The notes under the pieces: generated by a model
The model's input: the letters and a program-made list of their open reading frames with translations, nothing else
The model's database searches: none
What the model was told of the DNA's origin: nothing
Position numbers and translations under genes: made by a program
In this document: positions 26,076 through 36,135 of the stretch, one piece after another
How positions within the stretch are numbered: position 1 is the first letter of the stretch
Layout of the letters: every line of letters begins with the position of its first letter
Origin: Bacteroidota bacterium
Lineage (GTDB): Bacteria > Bacteroidota > Ignavibacteria > Tepidaquicellales > Tepidaquicellaceae
Assembly: GCA_018266895.1 (NCBI GenBank)
Contig: JAFDZQ010000029.1
Span: 1 to 49,919, forward strand
Reading direction: 5' to 3'
Length of the DNA stretch: 49,919 nucleotides

Positions 26076-27116
26076 ATGACTGTCGTAAATGCTATAAAAT
26101 TCAATTCTCATTCCGGGGCTATGTGCTGCGATGAGCAGACTACTATCGGTTCGGTAAGAATCATGTTGTCATCGGACAAAATACAAAAAATAATTCCTAC
26201 AGTGATCCGTGAAAATGTAAAGCTTGAAGCCGTGTACGGCGGAACGGGTACGACTGCTATCGGAGATGAAGTAAGAAAATCAATCAAGCAGAAACTGCTG
26301 AAAGAATTTGAAATAATGCGGAATAAATCATCTGAAATGTCGAAAAATTTCAAGACAATTGATGAGATCTGCAGGATGGGATTTGAATCAATGCTTGCGG
26401 TAAAGCACAGGCATATTAATGATATTGTAAAAGGCTATTTTAATTTTGACACAAATGATTTTACTCAGGGATTTTATCATAAAGACAAGGATGAAAAGAT
26501 CGAAATTACGCAGAAGGATCTTAAGGAAAAAGTTTATGACCTTATGAACTGGAGGAATGCAGAAGAAGTCGATTCGGTTTTTCTGAACGCCGCAATAATC
26601 TGCGGCTTTGATTCGAATGAGGAGTTTAAGATATGCAAACTCTCCCTGAAGACTGAAATGAATATGGAGATGGCAGGTTCAATTTTTGAAACTGTCGGCT
26701 CAGGTTCGGATTCCGCACAGATAATCTTTTCCGATTATGTTAGCAGCAAAACACTTGACGAAAGAAGAAACAGCATTGACAGGGTCGAAGGAATGATACA
26801 GCTTTTAAGGGCTACTATCGCCGCGGCTAAATTCAATATGGGTGTCGGAGGATATTTCAACATTCTTATCTTTGATGCAAAGGAAAATGAACCCGACAAA
26901 AGGTTTGTCGAAATATTTGACAACAGGGCAAAGCTTGCAAGCGAGATAGTTCATTCTTATTACAATGAATTCATATCGTATGAAGATACTTACGAACTGA
27001 TAAACGAGCTTATTTACAACAGACAGAAATCCTTTGAGGAGGCGAACGAAGCATTTCTGAAAGCATCATTAAATCCCGTTAAAATGGGAAAATTTCTCAG
27101 AGGCTATAAAATTTAA
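26076..27116 (+). CDS. Proteasome-like Ntn-hydrolase with intact Thr/Asp/Lys set
   Basis: After removal of the initiator Met the protein would begin TVVNAIKFNSHSG, with Thr1 as possible nucleophile. Asp18 (CCDEQTTIG) and Lys34 (LSSDKIQKI) fall one residue beyond Asp17 and Lys33 of HslV and proteasome beta subunits. A GGTG turn follows at 55-58, VGSGSDSA near 207 matches the conserved GSGS segment, and GVGGYFNILIFD near 256 matches the SGG-VNLY strand. At 346 residues it is about 100 longer than usual because of an inserted helical region (about 65-165). No propeptide is visible. No AAA+ unfoldase lies in the window. It lies 33 bases after its paralogue and 27 before kynureninase. An amidase rather than a protease role is possible. 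Confidence 0.75.
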   Translation: MTVVNAIKFNSHSGAMCCDEQTTIGSVRIMLSSDKIQKIIPTVIRENVKLEAVYGGTGTTAIGDEVRKSIKQKLLKEFEIMRNKSSEMSKNFKTIDEICRMGFESMLAVKHRHINDIVKGYFNFDTNDFTQGFYHKDKDEKIEITQKDLKEKVYDLMNWRNAEEVDSVFLNAAIICGFDSNEEFKICKLSLKTEMNMEMAGSIFETVGSGSDSAQIIFSDYVSSKTLDERRNSIDRVEGMIQLLRATIAAAKFNMGVGGYFNILIFDAKENEPDKRFVEIFDNRAKLASEIVHSYYNEFISYEDTYELINELIYNRQKSFEEANEAFLKASLNPVKMGKFLRGYKI

Positions 27117-27143
27117 ACTGATCTAAATACAAACCATCAAATA

Positions 27144-28442
27144 TTGTTGAAAGAATACAGTTCAGACAAACAGTTTGCAGCCGAAGCGGATGAAAATGAT
27201 CCTTTAAAAAATTTCCGTGAAAAATTTTTAATTCCCGTAAGACCTGACGGTGAAAAAGTAATTTACCTTGCGGGAAATTCTCTCGGTCTTCAGCCGAAGT
27301 CTCTAAGATCATACGTTGAGCAGGAATTAAAAGACTGGGAAACGCTTGGCGTGGAAGGTCATGTTCATGCAAAGAATCCGTGGCTGCCTTATCATGAATT
27401 GCTGACGGATAAAACTGCTAAGATAACCGGCGCTAAACCGGAGGAAGTAATTAACATGAATTCACTTACTTCAAATCTTCATTTTCTTTTTATTTCATTT
27501 TACCGTCCGGATAAAAAGCGTTATAAAATTTTAATTGAGTCGAATGCTTTCCCTTCGGATCATTATGCGGTTCAGTCACAGATTAATTTTCATTCAATGA
27601 TTGCGGGAACTGACTGCTTTGATGCAGGGAATGCTTTGATTGAAATGAAACCGCGGAAAGGAGAAGACAGGATAAGAACTGAAGACATAGAAGATCTTAT
27701 TGAAAAAGACGGTGAATCCATTGCCTTAGTCTGGTTTGCCGGAGTAAATTATTATTCGGGACAGGCATTTGACATTGAAAGAATTACCAAAGCAGCTCAT
27801 AAAAAAGGATGTACCGCCGGATTTGATCTTGCCCATTCCGCAGGGAATATGCTGCTTAAACTTCACGAATGGAACGTTGACTTTGCCGTCTGGTGCAATT
27901 ATAAATATCTTAACGGCGGACCCGGGGCAATAGGCGGGGCTTTTGTTCATGAGAAACATCTGAGAGACAATACGCTTCCGAAATTTCTCGGCTGGTGGGG
28001 ACACGACAAGAAAACAAGATTTCTTATGGATCACAGATACATTCCGATCCCGACTGCTGAAAGCTGGCAGCTGAGTAATCCGCCTATTTTGCAACTTGCT
28101 GCGCTTAATGCTTCTCTTGATATTTTCGAAGAAGCGGGAATGGAAAACTTAAGGATCAAAAGCGAAAAACTTACGGCATATCTTGAATTTCTCCTGAAAG
28201 AAAAAAATGATAATAATATTGAAATCATAACTCCTTCTGAAAAAAATGAAAGAGGATGTCAGCTTTCTCTCAGATTAAGATCCGGGGGAAGAGATACTTA
28301 TAACAGACTCATAGGTGAAGGAGTTATCTGCGACTGGAGAGAACCTGATGTTATAAGAGTTGCGCCGGTTCCTCTTTATAATACTTTTGAAGAAGTCAGA
28401 AATTTTTCCGGGATTTTGCACGGAGATAAATTATATTTTTAA
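27144..28442 (+). CDS. kynU: Kynureninase
   Basis: The PLP enzyme cleaves kynurenine or 3-hydroxykynurenine to (hydroxy)anthranilate and alanine. The start is a TTG 27 bases after the Ntn gene. Key parts are visible: YLAGNSLGLQPKSL, GHVHAKNPW, NMNSLTSNLHFLF, Asp228 in GFDLAHSAGN, and the PLP lysine Lys254 in WCNYKYLNGGPG. The length, 432 residues, matches the family. Together with the next gene it forms the kynurenine to 3-hydroxyanthranilate branch. Confidence 0.96.
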   Translation: MLKEYSSDKQFAAEADENDPLKNFREKFLIPVRPDGEKVIYLAGNSLGLQPKSLRSYVEQELKDWETLGVEGHVHAKNPWLPYHELLTDKTAKITGAKPEEVINMNSLTSNLHFLFISFYRPDKKRYKILIESNAFPSDHYAVQSQINFHSMIAGTDCFDAGNALIEMKPRKGEDRIRTEDIEDLIEKDGESIALVWFAGVNYYSGQAFDIERITKAAHKKGCTAGFDLAHSAGNMLLKLHEWNVDFAVWCNYKYLNGGPGAIGGAFVHEKHLRDNTLPKFLGWWGHDKKTRFLMDHRYIPIPTAESWQLSNPPILQLAALNASLDIFEEAGMENLRIKSEKLTAYLEFLLKEKNDNNIEIITPSEKNERGCQLSLRLRSGGRDTYNRLIGEGVICDWREPDVIRVAPVPLYNTFEEVRNFSGILHGDKLYF

Positions 28443-28519
28443 AAACAGACTCCTTTATCTTTAATATATCTTTGAAAGAATAAAACCATTATTTTTTATT
28501 TGCAAATAATTTTATACAG

Positions 28520-29881
28520 GTGAAAAAAATAACAATAGTCGGAGCAGGACTTGCAGGTTCACTTCTCTCTGTATACCTTGCAAAAAAGGGATTTGAAGTC
28601 AGTGTTTATGAAAGACGACCGGATATGCGCAAATCAGGAGCAGCAGGAGGCAAATCCATAAACCTGGCGCTGTCGACACGGGGCATTCATGCTTTAAAGG
28701 AAGTTGGATTGTACGATGAGATCAGGAAGATTGCAATTCCGATGTACGGAAGAATGATCCATCTGGTCGAAGGTGAACTTTCATTTCAGAGATACGGCAA
28801 AGACGATTCCGAATATATCAATGCTGTTTCGAGAGCCGACCTTAATAAATCACTTATGGATCTTGCAGAGAAGAATCCCGGGGTGAAGATACTTTTTAAT
28901 CAGCGCTGCAGCGGAATTGATTTTAAGAACGGTGAAATAAATTTCCGTAATGAGCTGACAGGAGAGACTTCGCTTGTTAAGTCTGACAGGATTATTGCAA
29001 CAGACGGCGCAACTTCCGCTGTAAGATTAGAAATGCAGAAGATCCCGCGATTCAATTTTGCACAGCATTATGAAAATTACGGTTATAAGGAACTGATGAT
29101 TCCGTCTGGAAAAGACGGCAGTTTTCTTATGGATAAAAATGCGCTGCATATCTGGCCACGAGGTTCTTTTATGCTTATCGCGCTTCCAAATCCTGACGGG
29201 AGTTTTACATGTACTTTATTCCTGGCATATGACCTTTCTCTCGGAGAAGAAAACAGTTTTGAATATCTCAGTACGGAAGAAAGAGCCGATGCATTTTTCA
29301 AAAAACAATTTCCGGATACATACGAAATGATTCCGGATTTCAAAAAAGATTTTTTTCATAATCCTACCGGAAGTCTGATGACTGTCAAATGCTATCCCTG
29401 GATCATAGAAGACAGGGTCGCATTGCTGGGAGATGCATGTCATGCAATTGTGCCTTTTTTCGGACAGGGAATGAATGCTGCATTTGAAGACTGTACTTGC
29501 CTGAATGAATGTATTGAAAAATACGGTACGGACTGGAAAAAAATATTCAGCGAGTATCAGGAACTGCGCAAAATTAATTCGGATGCCATAGCCGATCTTG
29601 CTCAGGAAAATTTTATAGAAATGAGAGATCTGGTATCAGACAGAGATTTTTTACTAAGGAAAAAAATTGAGACCGAACTTTATAAAAAATACCCGGATAC
29701 ATTTGTTCCTAAGTATTCGATGGTTACATTCAGCAGAATTCCGTATTCCGTTGCCTTAAAGAGAGGCAGGATTCAGGAAGAGATTCTGAAAGAATTAAGC
29801 AAAGGAGCCGAAAGCGGTGAAAGTTTTGATAAAGATAAAGCTGATAAACTGATAAAGGAAAAACTCGGTAAAATATTTTAA
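28520..29881 (+). CDS. kmo: Kynurenine 3-monooxygenase
   Basis: The FAD-dependent hydroxylase converts kynurenine to 3-hydroxykynurenine with NADPH and O2. The start is a GTG at 28520. The Rossmann FAD site is IVGAGLAGSLLSVYLAKKG followed by VYERRPD; the second FAD motif is LLGDACHAIVPFFGQGMN, with Asp305. GGKSINLALSTRG near residue 44 is typical of KMO. At 453 residues it fits bacterial KMO, and its C-terminus shows no clear membrane anchor. It is the last recognisable pathway gene in this run. Confidence 0.95.
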   Translation: MKKITIVGAGLAGSLLSVYLAKKGFEVSVYERRPDMRKSGAAGGKSINLALSTRGIHALKEVGLYDEIRKIAIPMYGRMIHLVEGELSFQRYGKDDSEYINAVSRADLNKSLMDLAEKNPGVKILFNQRCSGIDFKNGEINFRNELTGETSLVKSDRIIATDGATSAVRLEMQKIPRFNFAQHYENYGYKELMIPSGKDGSFLMDKNALHIWPRGSFMLIALPNPDGSFTCTLFLAYDLSLGEENSFEYLSTEERADAFFKKQFPDTYEMIPDFKKDFFHNPTGSLMTVKCYPWIIEDRVALLGDACHAIVPFFGQGMNAAFEDCTCLNECIEKYGTDWKKIFSEYQELRKINSDAIADLAQENFIEMRDLVSDRDFLLRKKIETELYKKYPDTFVPKYSMVTFSRIPYSVALKRGRIQEEILKELSKGAESGESFDKDKADKLIKEKLGKIF

Positions 29882-29941
29882 TCTGATAAATCTACTGCCG
29901 TAATTATTATTTATTCAAATTTTATTTTAAATTTAACAAAC

Positions 29942-31087
29942 ATGTTTGAAGAATTTGTACAAAATAAAATTGACCGCGAAAACGAGATCATTTTCAGTCT
30001 GAGCGAAATCAATAAGGAACAGATTGTAAAGAGCGGTTTGTCGGATTTTACAAAAAATTATTTTTTAATTGAATTCGATCCGCATTCGGGCAGGGATGAG
30101 ATATTGGAACAAATTTCGAAGTCAAACAAACTATATTTCAATTACGCGATCCGTCCAAAATGGACTTTGCAGACATTTCTGTTTAAGAATTTCGAATCAC
30201 GTCCGCCTAACGATTTACTCAATAAGCTTAACTATTTTCCTTTTTATAAATTTTATTCGGAATCAATACAGAGTTTTATAAATGAAAGTTCTCCTATATT
30301 TGTCACAAAGACAGAACTGAGTTCTATTATTGACAGCACAAATAATGCATTATACGGAAAACTGACAAATGACATTTCAAATGTCAAAATAAAGAATTTT
30401 TTCCTTCAGATCTTTTTACTTAAATATGAGACGGAAGCAAATTACAATCTTGAATCTTCTGTGCCGTATTCATTTATAAAGATCTTTCTGGAAGATAAAT
30501 CCTATCACAGTCTTGCTGATAAATTCACCGGAATAAAAGATCTGTCCGAAGAATCCGGGATAAGTTTAAAAGATATAATAAAAATCCTGACTGACAAATA
30601 CAGCTATCCGGTAAAGGAAGAAACTTCTTTAGCAGATTTATCCGGAAATAATTCTTTTATACCGGAAAAAGAAAATGTTATTACCATAGAACTGCCTTTA
30701 GAAACTGAAATGCCTGTTGCTTCTGAAAAACCCGTTGAATTAAAAATTGCAGTGGAAAAGGAGAAGATTTATTCCGAAGAACTTTCAAATGCACAGGAGA
30801 AAAGTACTGTAACTAATGCTGATATCGAAAGGAATAATTCAGCTAAGATTAAAAACTTAAAGGATTTATTTGATGAGAAGCAGAGTGAAAAAATCCTTGA
30901 CAGGATTTATGATTCCGACATAATGAAAAGAGAAAAGTCTTTTAATAAATTAAGCAATTATAAAACATGGTTTGAGGCATCAAATCATCTTAAGGAAGTA
31001 TTCCTTTCAAACAGAGTGGACATATACAATAAAGATGTGGTAAAATTCGTAAATATTCTAAATGATTATTTTAAAAGTAAGGAGTGA
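29942..31087 (+). CDS. Hypothetical protein upstream of obgE
   Basis: The 381-residue product has no signal peptide and no motif I recognise. The N-terminal 240 residues are mixed alpha/beta with many aromatic residues (YFNYAIRPKWTLQTFLFKNF). A low-complexity Glu/Pro/Val linker spans about 235-290 (ETEMPVASEKPVELKI), and a helical C-terminal region of 90 residues follows (IYDSDIMKREKSFNKLSNYK). The layout suggests two domains joined by a flexible linker. It ends 3 bases before the obgE start, so the two are probably translated together. Confidence 0.65.
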   Translation: MFEEFVQNKIDRENEIIFSLSEINKEQIVKSGLSDFTKNYFLIEFDPHSGRDEILEQISKSNKLYFNYAIRPKWTLQTFLFKNFESRPPNDLLNKLNYFPFYKFYSESIQSFINESSPIFVTKTELSSIIDSTNNALYGKLTNDISNVKIKNFFLQIFLLKYETEANYNLESSVPYSFIKIFLEDKSYHSLADKFTGIKDLSEESGISLKDIIKILTDKYSYPVKEETSLADLSGNNSFIPEKENVITIELPLETEMPVASEKPVELKIAVEKEKIYSEELSNAQEKSTVTNADIERNNSAKIKNLKDLFDEKQSEKILDRIYDSDIMKREKSFNKLSNYKTWFEASNHLKEVFLSNRVDIYNKDVVKFVNILNDYFKSKE

Positions 31088-32107
<1,020 letters not shown>

Positions 32108-32161
32108 GTTATATTTTGCCGCCGGAAAAATTATCAAACAAAAATTTTAATTTAAAATATT

Positions 32162-32935
32162 TTGAATAAAAAACCTGTGATACTGATTTCAAATGATGAC
32201 GGAATAGAGTCAGAAGGAATAAAAGCATTATGGAGAGCAATAAAAAAATTCGCCGAAGTGATTGTAGTAGCGCCTAATACTCAGCAAAGCGCAGTCGGAC
32301 ATTCGATCACAGTTGCCAATCCTGTCAGATACAGAAAAAATTTAATTGACAAAAATTATTACGGATACGCAGTGGAAGGTTCTCCTGCAGATTCCGTAAA
32401 ACTTGCAGTAAGAAATATTCTGAAAAATAAAAAGATCGATTTGCTGATCTCCGGGATCAATCACGGAGCAAACACGGCAATTAATATTATTTATTCGGGA
32501 ACTGTTTCGGCTGCCACGGAAGGAACAATTCTCGGCATCCCGTCTGTTGCCGTATCACTTGCTAGTTTTACTTACAGAGATTTTTCCGTTGCATCTTCAT
32601 TCGCTTCTAAGATCGCAAAGACAGTTCTGAAAAAAGGTCTTCCAAAAGGAACTCTTCTGAACGTGAATATACCTCCGGTGAGCAAAAAAGAAATAAAAGG
32701 GGTTTTGATAACCAAGCAGGGAAAATCCGTCTGGGATGACCATTACGAATCGAGACTTGATCCGAATAACAGGGAATATTTCTGGCTTACCGGAAAAATG
32801 GATATACTGGATGATAACCGTGAATTCGACCAGATTGCAATAGGAGAAAATTTCATATCAGTTACTCCTGTTCATTACGATCTGACTGATTACAAAATTC
32901 TTGATGAATTAAAAAACTGGAATTTAAAGCTCTAG
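32162..32935 (+). CDS. surE: 5'-/3'-nucleotidase SurE
   Basis: The metal-dependent phosphatase hydrolyses nucleoside monophosphates and is often linked to stationary-phase survival. The start is a TTG. The N-terminal motif ISNDDGIESEGI carries the Asp pair that binds metal; VVAPNTQQSAVGHSIT and LISGINHGANTA complete the active site. At 257 residues it is full length. It ends just before a bidirectional terminator and closes the plus-strand run that starts at 24135. Confidence 0.96.
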   Translation: MNKKPVILISNDDGIESEGIKALWRAIKKFAEVIVVAPNTQQSAVGHSITVANPVRYRKNLIDKNYYGYAVEGSPADSVKLAVRNILKNKKIDLLISGINHGANTAINIIYSGTVSAATEGTILGIPSVAVSLASFTYRDFSVASSFASKIAKTVLKKGLPKGTLLNVNIPPVSKKEIKGVLITKQGKSVWDDHYESRLDPNNREYFWLTGKMDILDDNREFDQIAIGENFISVTPVHYDLTDYKILDELKNWNLKL

Positions 32936-32947
32936 ATGTAAATTAAA

Positions 32948-32983
32948 AAAGCTGTTCCGGAAATAAATTTCCCGAACAGCTTT
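32948..32983. terminator. Bidirectional intrinsic terminator
   Basis: AAAGCTGTTC and GAACAGCTTT form a 10-base-pair stem, extended inside by GGAAA and TTTCC around a 4-base loop with one C-C mismatch. It lies between convergent surE and the cyclophilin gene. The flanks are A-rich on the left and T/A-rich on the right, so it can serve both strands. Confidence 0.85.
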
Positions 32984-33004
32984 AATAAAAATTTTTTATG
33001 ATAT

Positions 33005-33727
33005 TTATTTATCAGTAAGAGTTACTTTCGTCATCTTTACATCAGTAACGGGTTTGTCATTAGGACCGGTTTTTACTTTCCCGATCTTATTAACTACATC
33101 CATACCTTCGATCACTTCTCCGAATATTGCATGCTTTCCGTCAAGCCATGGAGTTGCAGCAAGAGTTATGAAAAACTGCGAACTGCCGGTATTAGGACCT
33201 TTGTTTGCCATGGAAAGTATTCCGGCTTTAGAGTGTTTTAAGCCGGGACCGAATTCATCCGGAATAGTTTCTTTTGAACCGCCTGCCCCTGTACCGGTGG
33301 GGTCACCTCCCTGAATCATAAATCCGTCAATGACTCTGTGGAAAAGTATCCCGTTATAATATCCCTCGTTTACCAGTTTCTTAAAGTTTGTTGTGGTAAT
33401 CGGAGCTTTATCGGTATACAGTTTTATTTTAATTGTACCCATTGTTGTTTCCATCTTTACAATGTCACCGCTTGAGGACTTTGTCTGATCTGTCTTTTCT
33501 ACTGCTTTGTTTTTTTCCATTGAACTGTCTTTTTTTTCAGTTGTTTGAGTTTGAATTGATTTTACCGTGTCTGTTTTGGTAATTGTTGTTGTGGTTTTGG
33601 TGTCTGTTGTCTTACTCTCTGTTGATTTAATATCAGTTGTTGTAGTTTCTTTCTTTTCCCCGCAACCGATAAGTAAAGCGGAAATGATTACAATGGTAAA
33701 CATTGCCGTTATTTTTTTTCTTAACAT
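33005..33727 (-). CDS. Cyclophilin-type peptidyl-prolyl isomerase lipoprotein
   Basis: An N-terminal signal with lipobox LLIGC (lipidated Cys near residue 22) predicts a membrane-anchored lipoprotein. A linker of about 65 residues rich in Thr, Lys and Ser follows. The cyclophilin domain covers about 90-240: the active-site patterns FHRVIDGFMIQGGDPTGTG, FGPGLKHSKAGILSMAN, SSQFFITL and WLDGKHAIFGEV are intact. It would assist folding of envelope proteins. It lies downstream of pheS on the same strand, 80 bases away. Confidence 0.95.
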   Translation of the reverse strand: MLRKKITAMFTIVIISALLIGCGEKKETTTTDIKSTESKTTDTKTTTTITKTDTVKSIQTQTTEKKDSSMEKNKAVEKTDQTKSSSGDIVKMETTMGTIKIKLYTDKAPITTTNFKKLVNEGYYNGILFHRVIDGFMIQGGDPTGTGAGGSKETIPDEFGPGLKHSKAGILSMANKGPNTGSSQFFITLAATPWLDGKHAIFGEVIEGMDVVNKIGKVKTGPNDKPVTDVKMTKVTLTDK

Positions 33728-33807
33728 TTACTTCTCCTTTTGAATTTATTTATTTTTTATTTCATTCGGTATATTGATTATACCGGTTTTATGTAAAAAA
33801 ATCTGAT

Positions 33808-34833
33808 CTAAAATTGTTTAAGAAATCTTACGTCATTTTCATAAAACAGCCGTATGTCGGGAATTCCGTATTTTATCATAAGCGTCCTTTCAAGTCCCAT
33901 TCCAAAAGCGTAACCGGAATAAACTTCAGGATCATATCCGATAATTTCAAATACATTCGGATCGACCATTCCTGCTCCTCCTATTTCCAGCCAGCCTGTG
34001 TATTTGCAGACTCTGCATCCCTGACCTTTACAAAGAAAACATTCAACGTCAAATTCTGCCGAAGGTTCCGTGAAAGGAAAGAAAGAAGGTCTTAATCTTG
34101 TTTTTAACTGTTCACCGAAAAATTCCTTCGCAAAATAATTCAAAGTTCCTTTCAGCTCCCTGAAAGTTACATTTTTATCAACATACAGAACTTCAAACTG
34201 ATGAAAGAATGCCAGTGATCTTGCGCTAATTGCCTCATTTCTGTAACATTTACCCGGGACAATAACCCTGATCGGCGGAGTATTATTTTCCATTACTCTG
34301 ATCTGACCGGTTGAGGTATGACTTCTGAGAAGATACTTTTTGTCTTTTCCTTTGCTGTCAATATAAAATGTATCCTGCATATCCCTTGACGGATGATAAT
34401 CAGGCGTATTAAGAGCGTCAAAATTATGATATTCATCTTCTATCTCATCGCTTTCATAAATTCTGAATCCGATCCTTCCGAAAATATCAAGAATCTCATC
34501 TAGGGCTGAGTTAATCAGATGCTTCGTCCCTTTATTGTATTTTAAACCCGGCATAGAAATGTCTTCGGTTTCGGAATTTTTTCCGGATAAAGTTTCAATG
34601 GTTTGTTTTTTTTCATCATAAATTTTATGCAGATAAACCTTGAGTTCGTTCAGATTCTTTCCGACAACGCCTTTTGATTCCCTGCTGACTTCTTTAAACT
34701 CTTCAAATAAAGAATTCAGAAGCCCGTTTCTGCTGAGATATTTAAGACGAAAGTCTTCAAGAGATTTTCCGTCTTTGATAATGCCGGATTCTGAAGAAGC
34801 TTCGGATTTTAAGGATTCGATTTTATCAAGCAT
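33808..34833 (-). CDS. pheS: Phenylalanine-tRNA ligase alpha subunit
   Basis: The alpha subunit holds the catalytic site of the heterotetramer that charges tRNA-Phe. The N-terminal coiled coil covers about 1-90. Class II motifs follow: FDALNTPDYHPSRDMQDTFY, motif 2 GKCYRNEAISARSLAFFHQF, a cysteine-rich segment CFLCKGQGCRVCKYTGWLE, and motif 3 GYAFGMGLERTLMIKYG. Its length, 341, is normal. It follows rplT in the classical thrS-infC-rpmI-rplT-pheS order. pheT is not adjacent, unlike in many bacteria. Confidence 0.97.
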   Translation of the reverse strand: MLDKIESLKSEASSESGIIKDGKSLEDFRLKYLSRNGLLNSLFEEFKEVSRESKGVVGKNLNELKVYLHKIYDEKKQTIETLSGKNSETEDISMPGLKYNKGTKHLINSALDEILDIFGRIGFRIYESDEIEDEYHNFDALNTPDYHPSRDMQDTFYIDSKGKDKKYLLRSHTSTGQIRVMENNTPPIRVIVPGKCYRNEAISARSLAFFHQFEVLYVDKNVTFRELKGTLNYFAKEFFGEQLKTRLRPSFFPFTEPSAEFDVECFLCKGQGCRVCKYTGWLEIGGAGMVDPNVFEIIGYDPEVYSGYAFGMGLERTLMIKYGIPDIRLFYENDVRFLKQF

Positions 34834-34861
34834 AGATTTGTTTTACCTTTGAAAATAAAAC

Positions 34862-34885
34862 AAGGCGAATAAACTTATCCGCCTT
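34862..34885 (-). terminator. Probable terminator or attenuator between rplT and pheS
   Basis: On the minus strand AAGGCGGATAAG pairs with TTATTCGCCTT, with one mismatch, and is followed by TGTTTTATTTT. It lies between the rplT stop and the pheS start, so it could end or attenuate the ribosomal-protein transcript before pheS. Confidence 0.65.
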
Positions 34886-34912
34886 ATTTTTAGTATCTGA
34901 CAAATAATGAAA

Positions 34913-35260
34913 TTACTGTAATGCAAATTTTACTATCTCACTGAAAGCAGCAGAGTTACTGTATGCGAGTTCAGCAAGGATCTTTCTGTTTATATCAATA
35001 TTTTTTTTGTTCAGAGCGTTGATCAGTTTCGAATAAGTAGTGTCATTTAATCTTGCCGCTGCATTTATTCTGGTTACCCACAGGCTTTTATACTCTCTCT
35101 TTTTTAATCTTCTGTCTCTGTAAGCGTGAGTAAGTCCTTTTTCAACTGAATTTTTTGCAACAGTATATACTTTGCTCCTTGCACCAACGTATCCTTTTGC
35201 TTCTTCGAGTATTCTCTTTCTTCTTCTGTGCGATGCTACTTTGTTTTTTGAGCGAGGCAT
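34913..35260 (-). CDS. rplT: 50S ribosomal protein L20
   Basis: The 115-residue protein is full length and basic. The signature [40 protein letters not shown] and FRDRRLKK-like [15 protein letters not shown] are typical of L20. L20 is an early assembly protein of the 50S subunit and, in many bacteria, represses translation of its own infC-rpmI-rplT transcript. ATG 35260 is preceded by AAGGAG. Confidence 0.98.
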   Translation of the reverse strand: MPRSKNKVASHRRRKRILEEAKGYVGARSKVYTVAKNSVEKGLTHAYRDRRLKKREYKSLWVTRINAAARLNDTTYSKLINALNKKNIDINRKILAELAYSNSAAFSEIVKFALQ

Positions 35261-35285
35261 TTTTTCTCCTTAAAAAAATTTATAA

Positions 35286-35480
35286 TTATGCTTGAATAAG
35301 CCTTTTGACTGTTCTGGTTTCCGATACTGAAACCAGTGTTGCTTTTCCTAACTGTCTTTTTCTCTTGTTGGATTTCTTTGTAAGAATATGACTTCTGTAG
35401 GCTTTTTCCCTTTTTACTTTTCCAGTGCCGGTAACTTTGAATCTCTTCTTAGCGGCTCTGTTTGATTTCATTTTAGGCAT
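35286..35480 (-). CDS. rpmI: 50S ribosomal protein L35
   Basis: The 64-residue protein begins [20 protein letters not shown] and has the usual [15 protein letters not shown] segment. The start overlaps the infC stop by 8 bases (ATGCCTAA), so the two are translationally coupled. It is a structural component of the 50S subunit. Confidence 0.98.
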   Translation of the reverse strand: MPKMKSNRAAKKRFKVTGTGKVKREKAYRSHILTKKSNKRKRQLGKATLVSVSETRTVKRLIQA

Positions 35481-36117
35481 CTTCTTTTTCTGTGGTTTTA
35501 TTTTCTTTAGTAATTAAACTTATAGTTTCTTTGTCTTCAGCAGATTTAATTTGCTGCTTTTTCTCTTTGGATAAATTATCCTTGTATATCTGAATCTTGT
35601 TTTTATCCGGCAAAAAATATGCAAATAACTGCTTGCCTTCCATACGCGGCGGAGATTCAAGTTTTGCTATGTCATTTAACTTTTCAACAATATCGTTCAT
35701 CAGCTTCCTTCCTATTTCAGGATGCGTTATCATTCTTCCTTTAAACATTACATAAGCTTTTACTTTATGACCTTCCACAAGGAATTGCCTCAAATGCTTA
35801 GTCTTGAAATCAATGTCATGTGTATCTGTATTAGGATTGAAACGGATCTCCTTGATGTGCATGACATGTTGATTTTTCTTTGCAAGCTTTTCCTTTTTCT
35901 GCCTTTCGTAATTAAACTTACCGTAATCCACTATCTTGCATACCGGCGGTTTGGAAGTCGCCGAAATCTCGACTAAATCCAGTCCCCTTGCAGAAGCTAT
36001 CTGCAAAGCTTCATAACTTGACATTACTCCTAGAGCATTTCCGTCTTCATCTACTACTCTGACCTGAGGCGCACGTATCTGACTGTTAGTGCGTTCCTTT
36101 TGCTGTTTGCCTTTAAT
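35473..36117 (-). CDS. infC: Translation initiation factor IF-3 with ATT start codon
   Basis: IF-3 binds the 30S subunit and proofreads start-codon choice. The only ATG (36024, MSSYEALQ) would remove about a third of the N-terminal domain. Upstream, the frame continues through [19 protein letters not shown], typical of the IF-3 N-terminus, back to a TAG, and holds no ATG, GTG or TTG. The second of two ATT codons, at 36117, is followed by AAA GGC, the same context as the E. coli infC AUU start. A product of 214 residues results. The AUU start normally lets IF-3 repress its own synthesis. The C-terminal domain ([32 protein letters not shown]) is complete. Confidence 0.9.
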   Translation of the reverse strand: MKGKQQKERTNSQIRAPQVRVVDEDGNALGVMSSYEALQIASARGLDLVEISATSKPPVCKIVDYGKFNYERQKKEKLAKKNQHVMHIKEIRFNPNTDTHDIDFKTKHLRQFLVEGHKVKAYVMFKGRMITHPEIGRKLMNDIVEKLNDIAKLESPPRMEGKQLFAYFLPDKNKIQIYKDNLSKEKKQQIKSAEDKETISLITKENKTTEKEDA

Positions 36118-36135
36118 AATCTATATTTGATTTAT

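Noticed and set aside
25011-27116. Identification as HslV or Anbu
   Set aside because: Both proteins are about 100 residues longer, no hslU or transglutaminase/alpha-E genes lie nearby, and the first copy lacks Thr and Lys. They share the fold signature but not the family hallmarks.
24135-29881. Complete tryptophan-to-NAD or anthranilate pathway
   Set aside because: No tryptophan or indoleamine dioxygenase and no 3-hydroxyanthranilate dioxygenase are in the window, so only the middle steps can be assigned.
33808-34833. pheST operon
   Set aside because: pheT is not next to pheS; the downstream gene is a cyclophilin lipoprotein.
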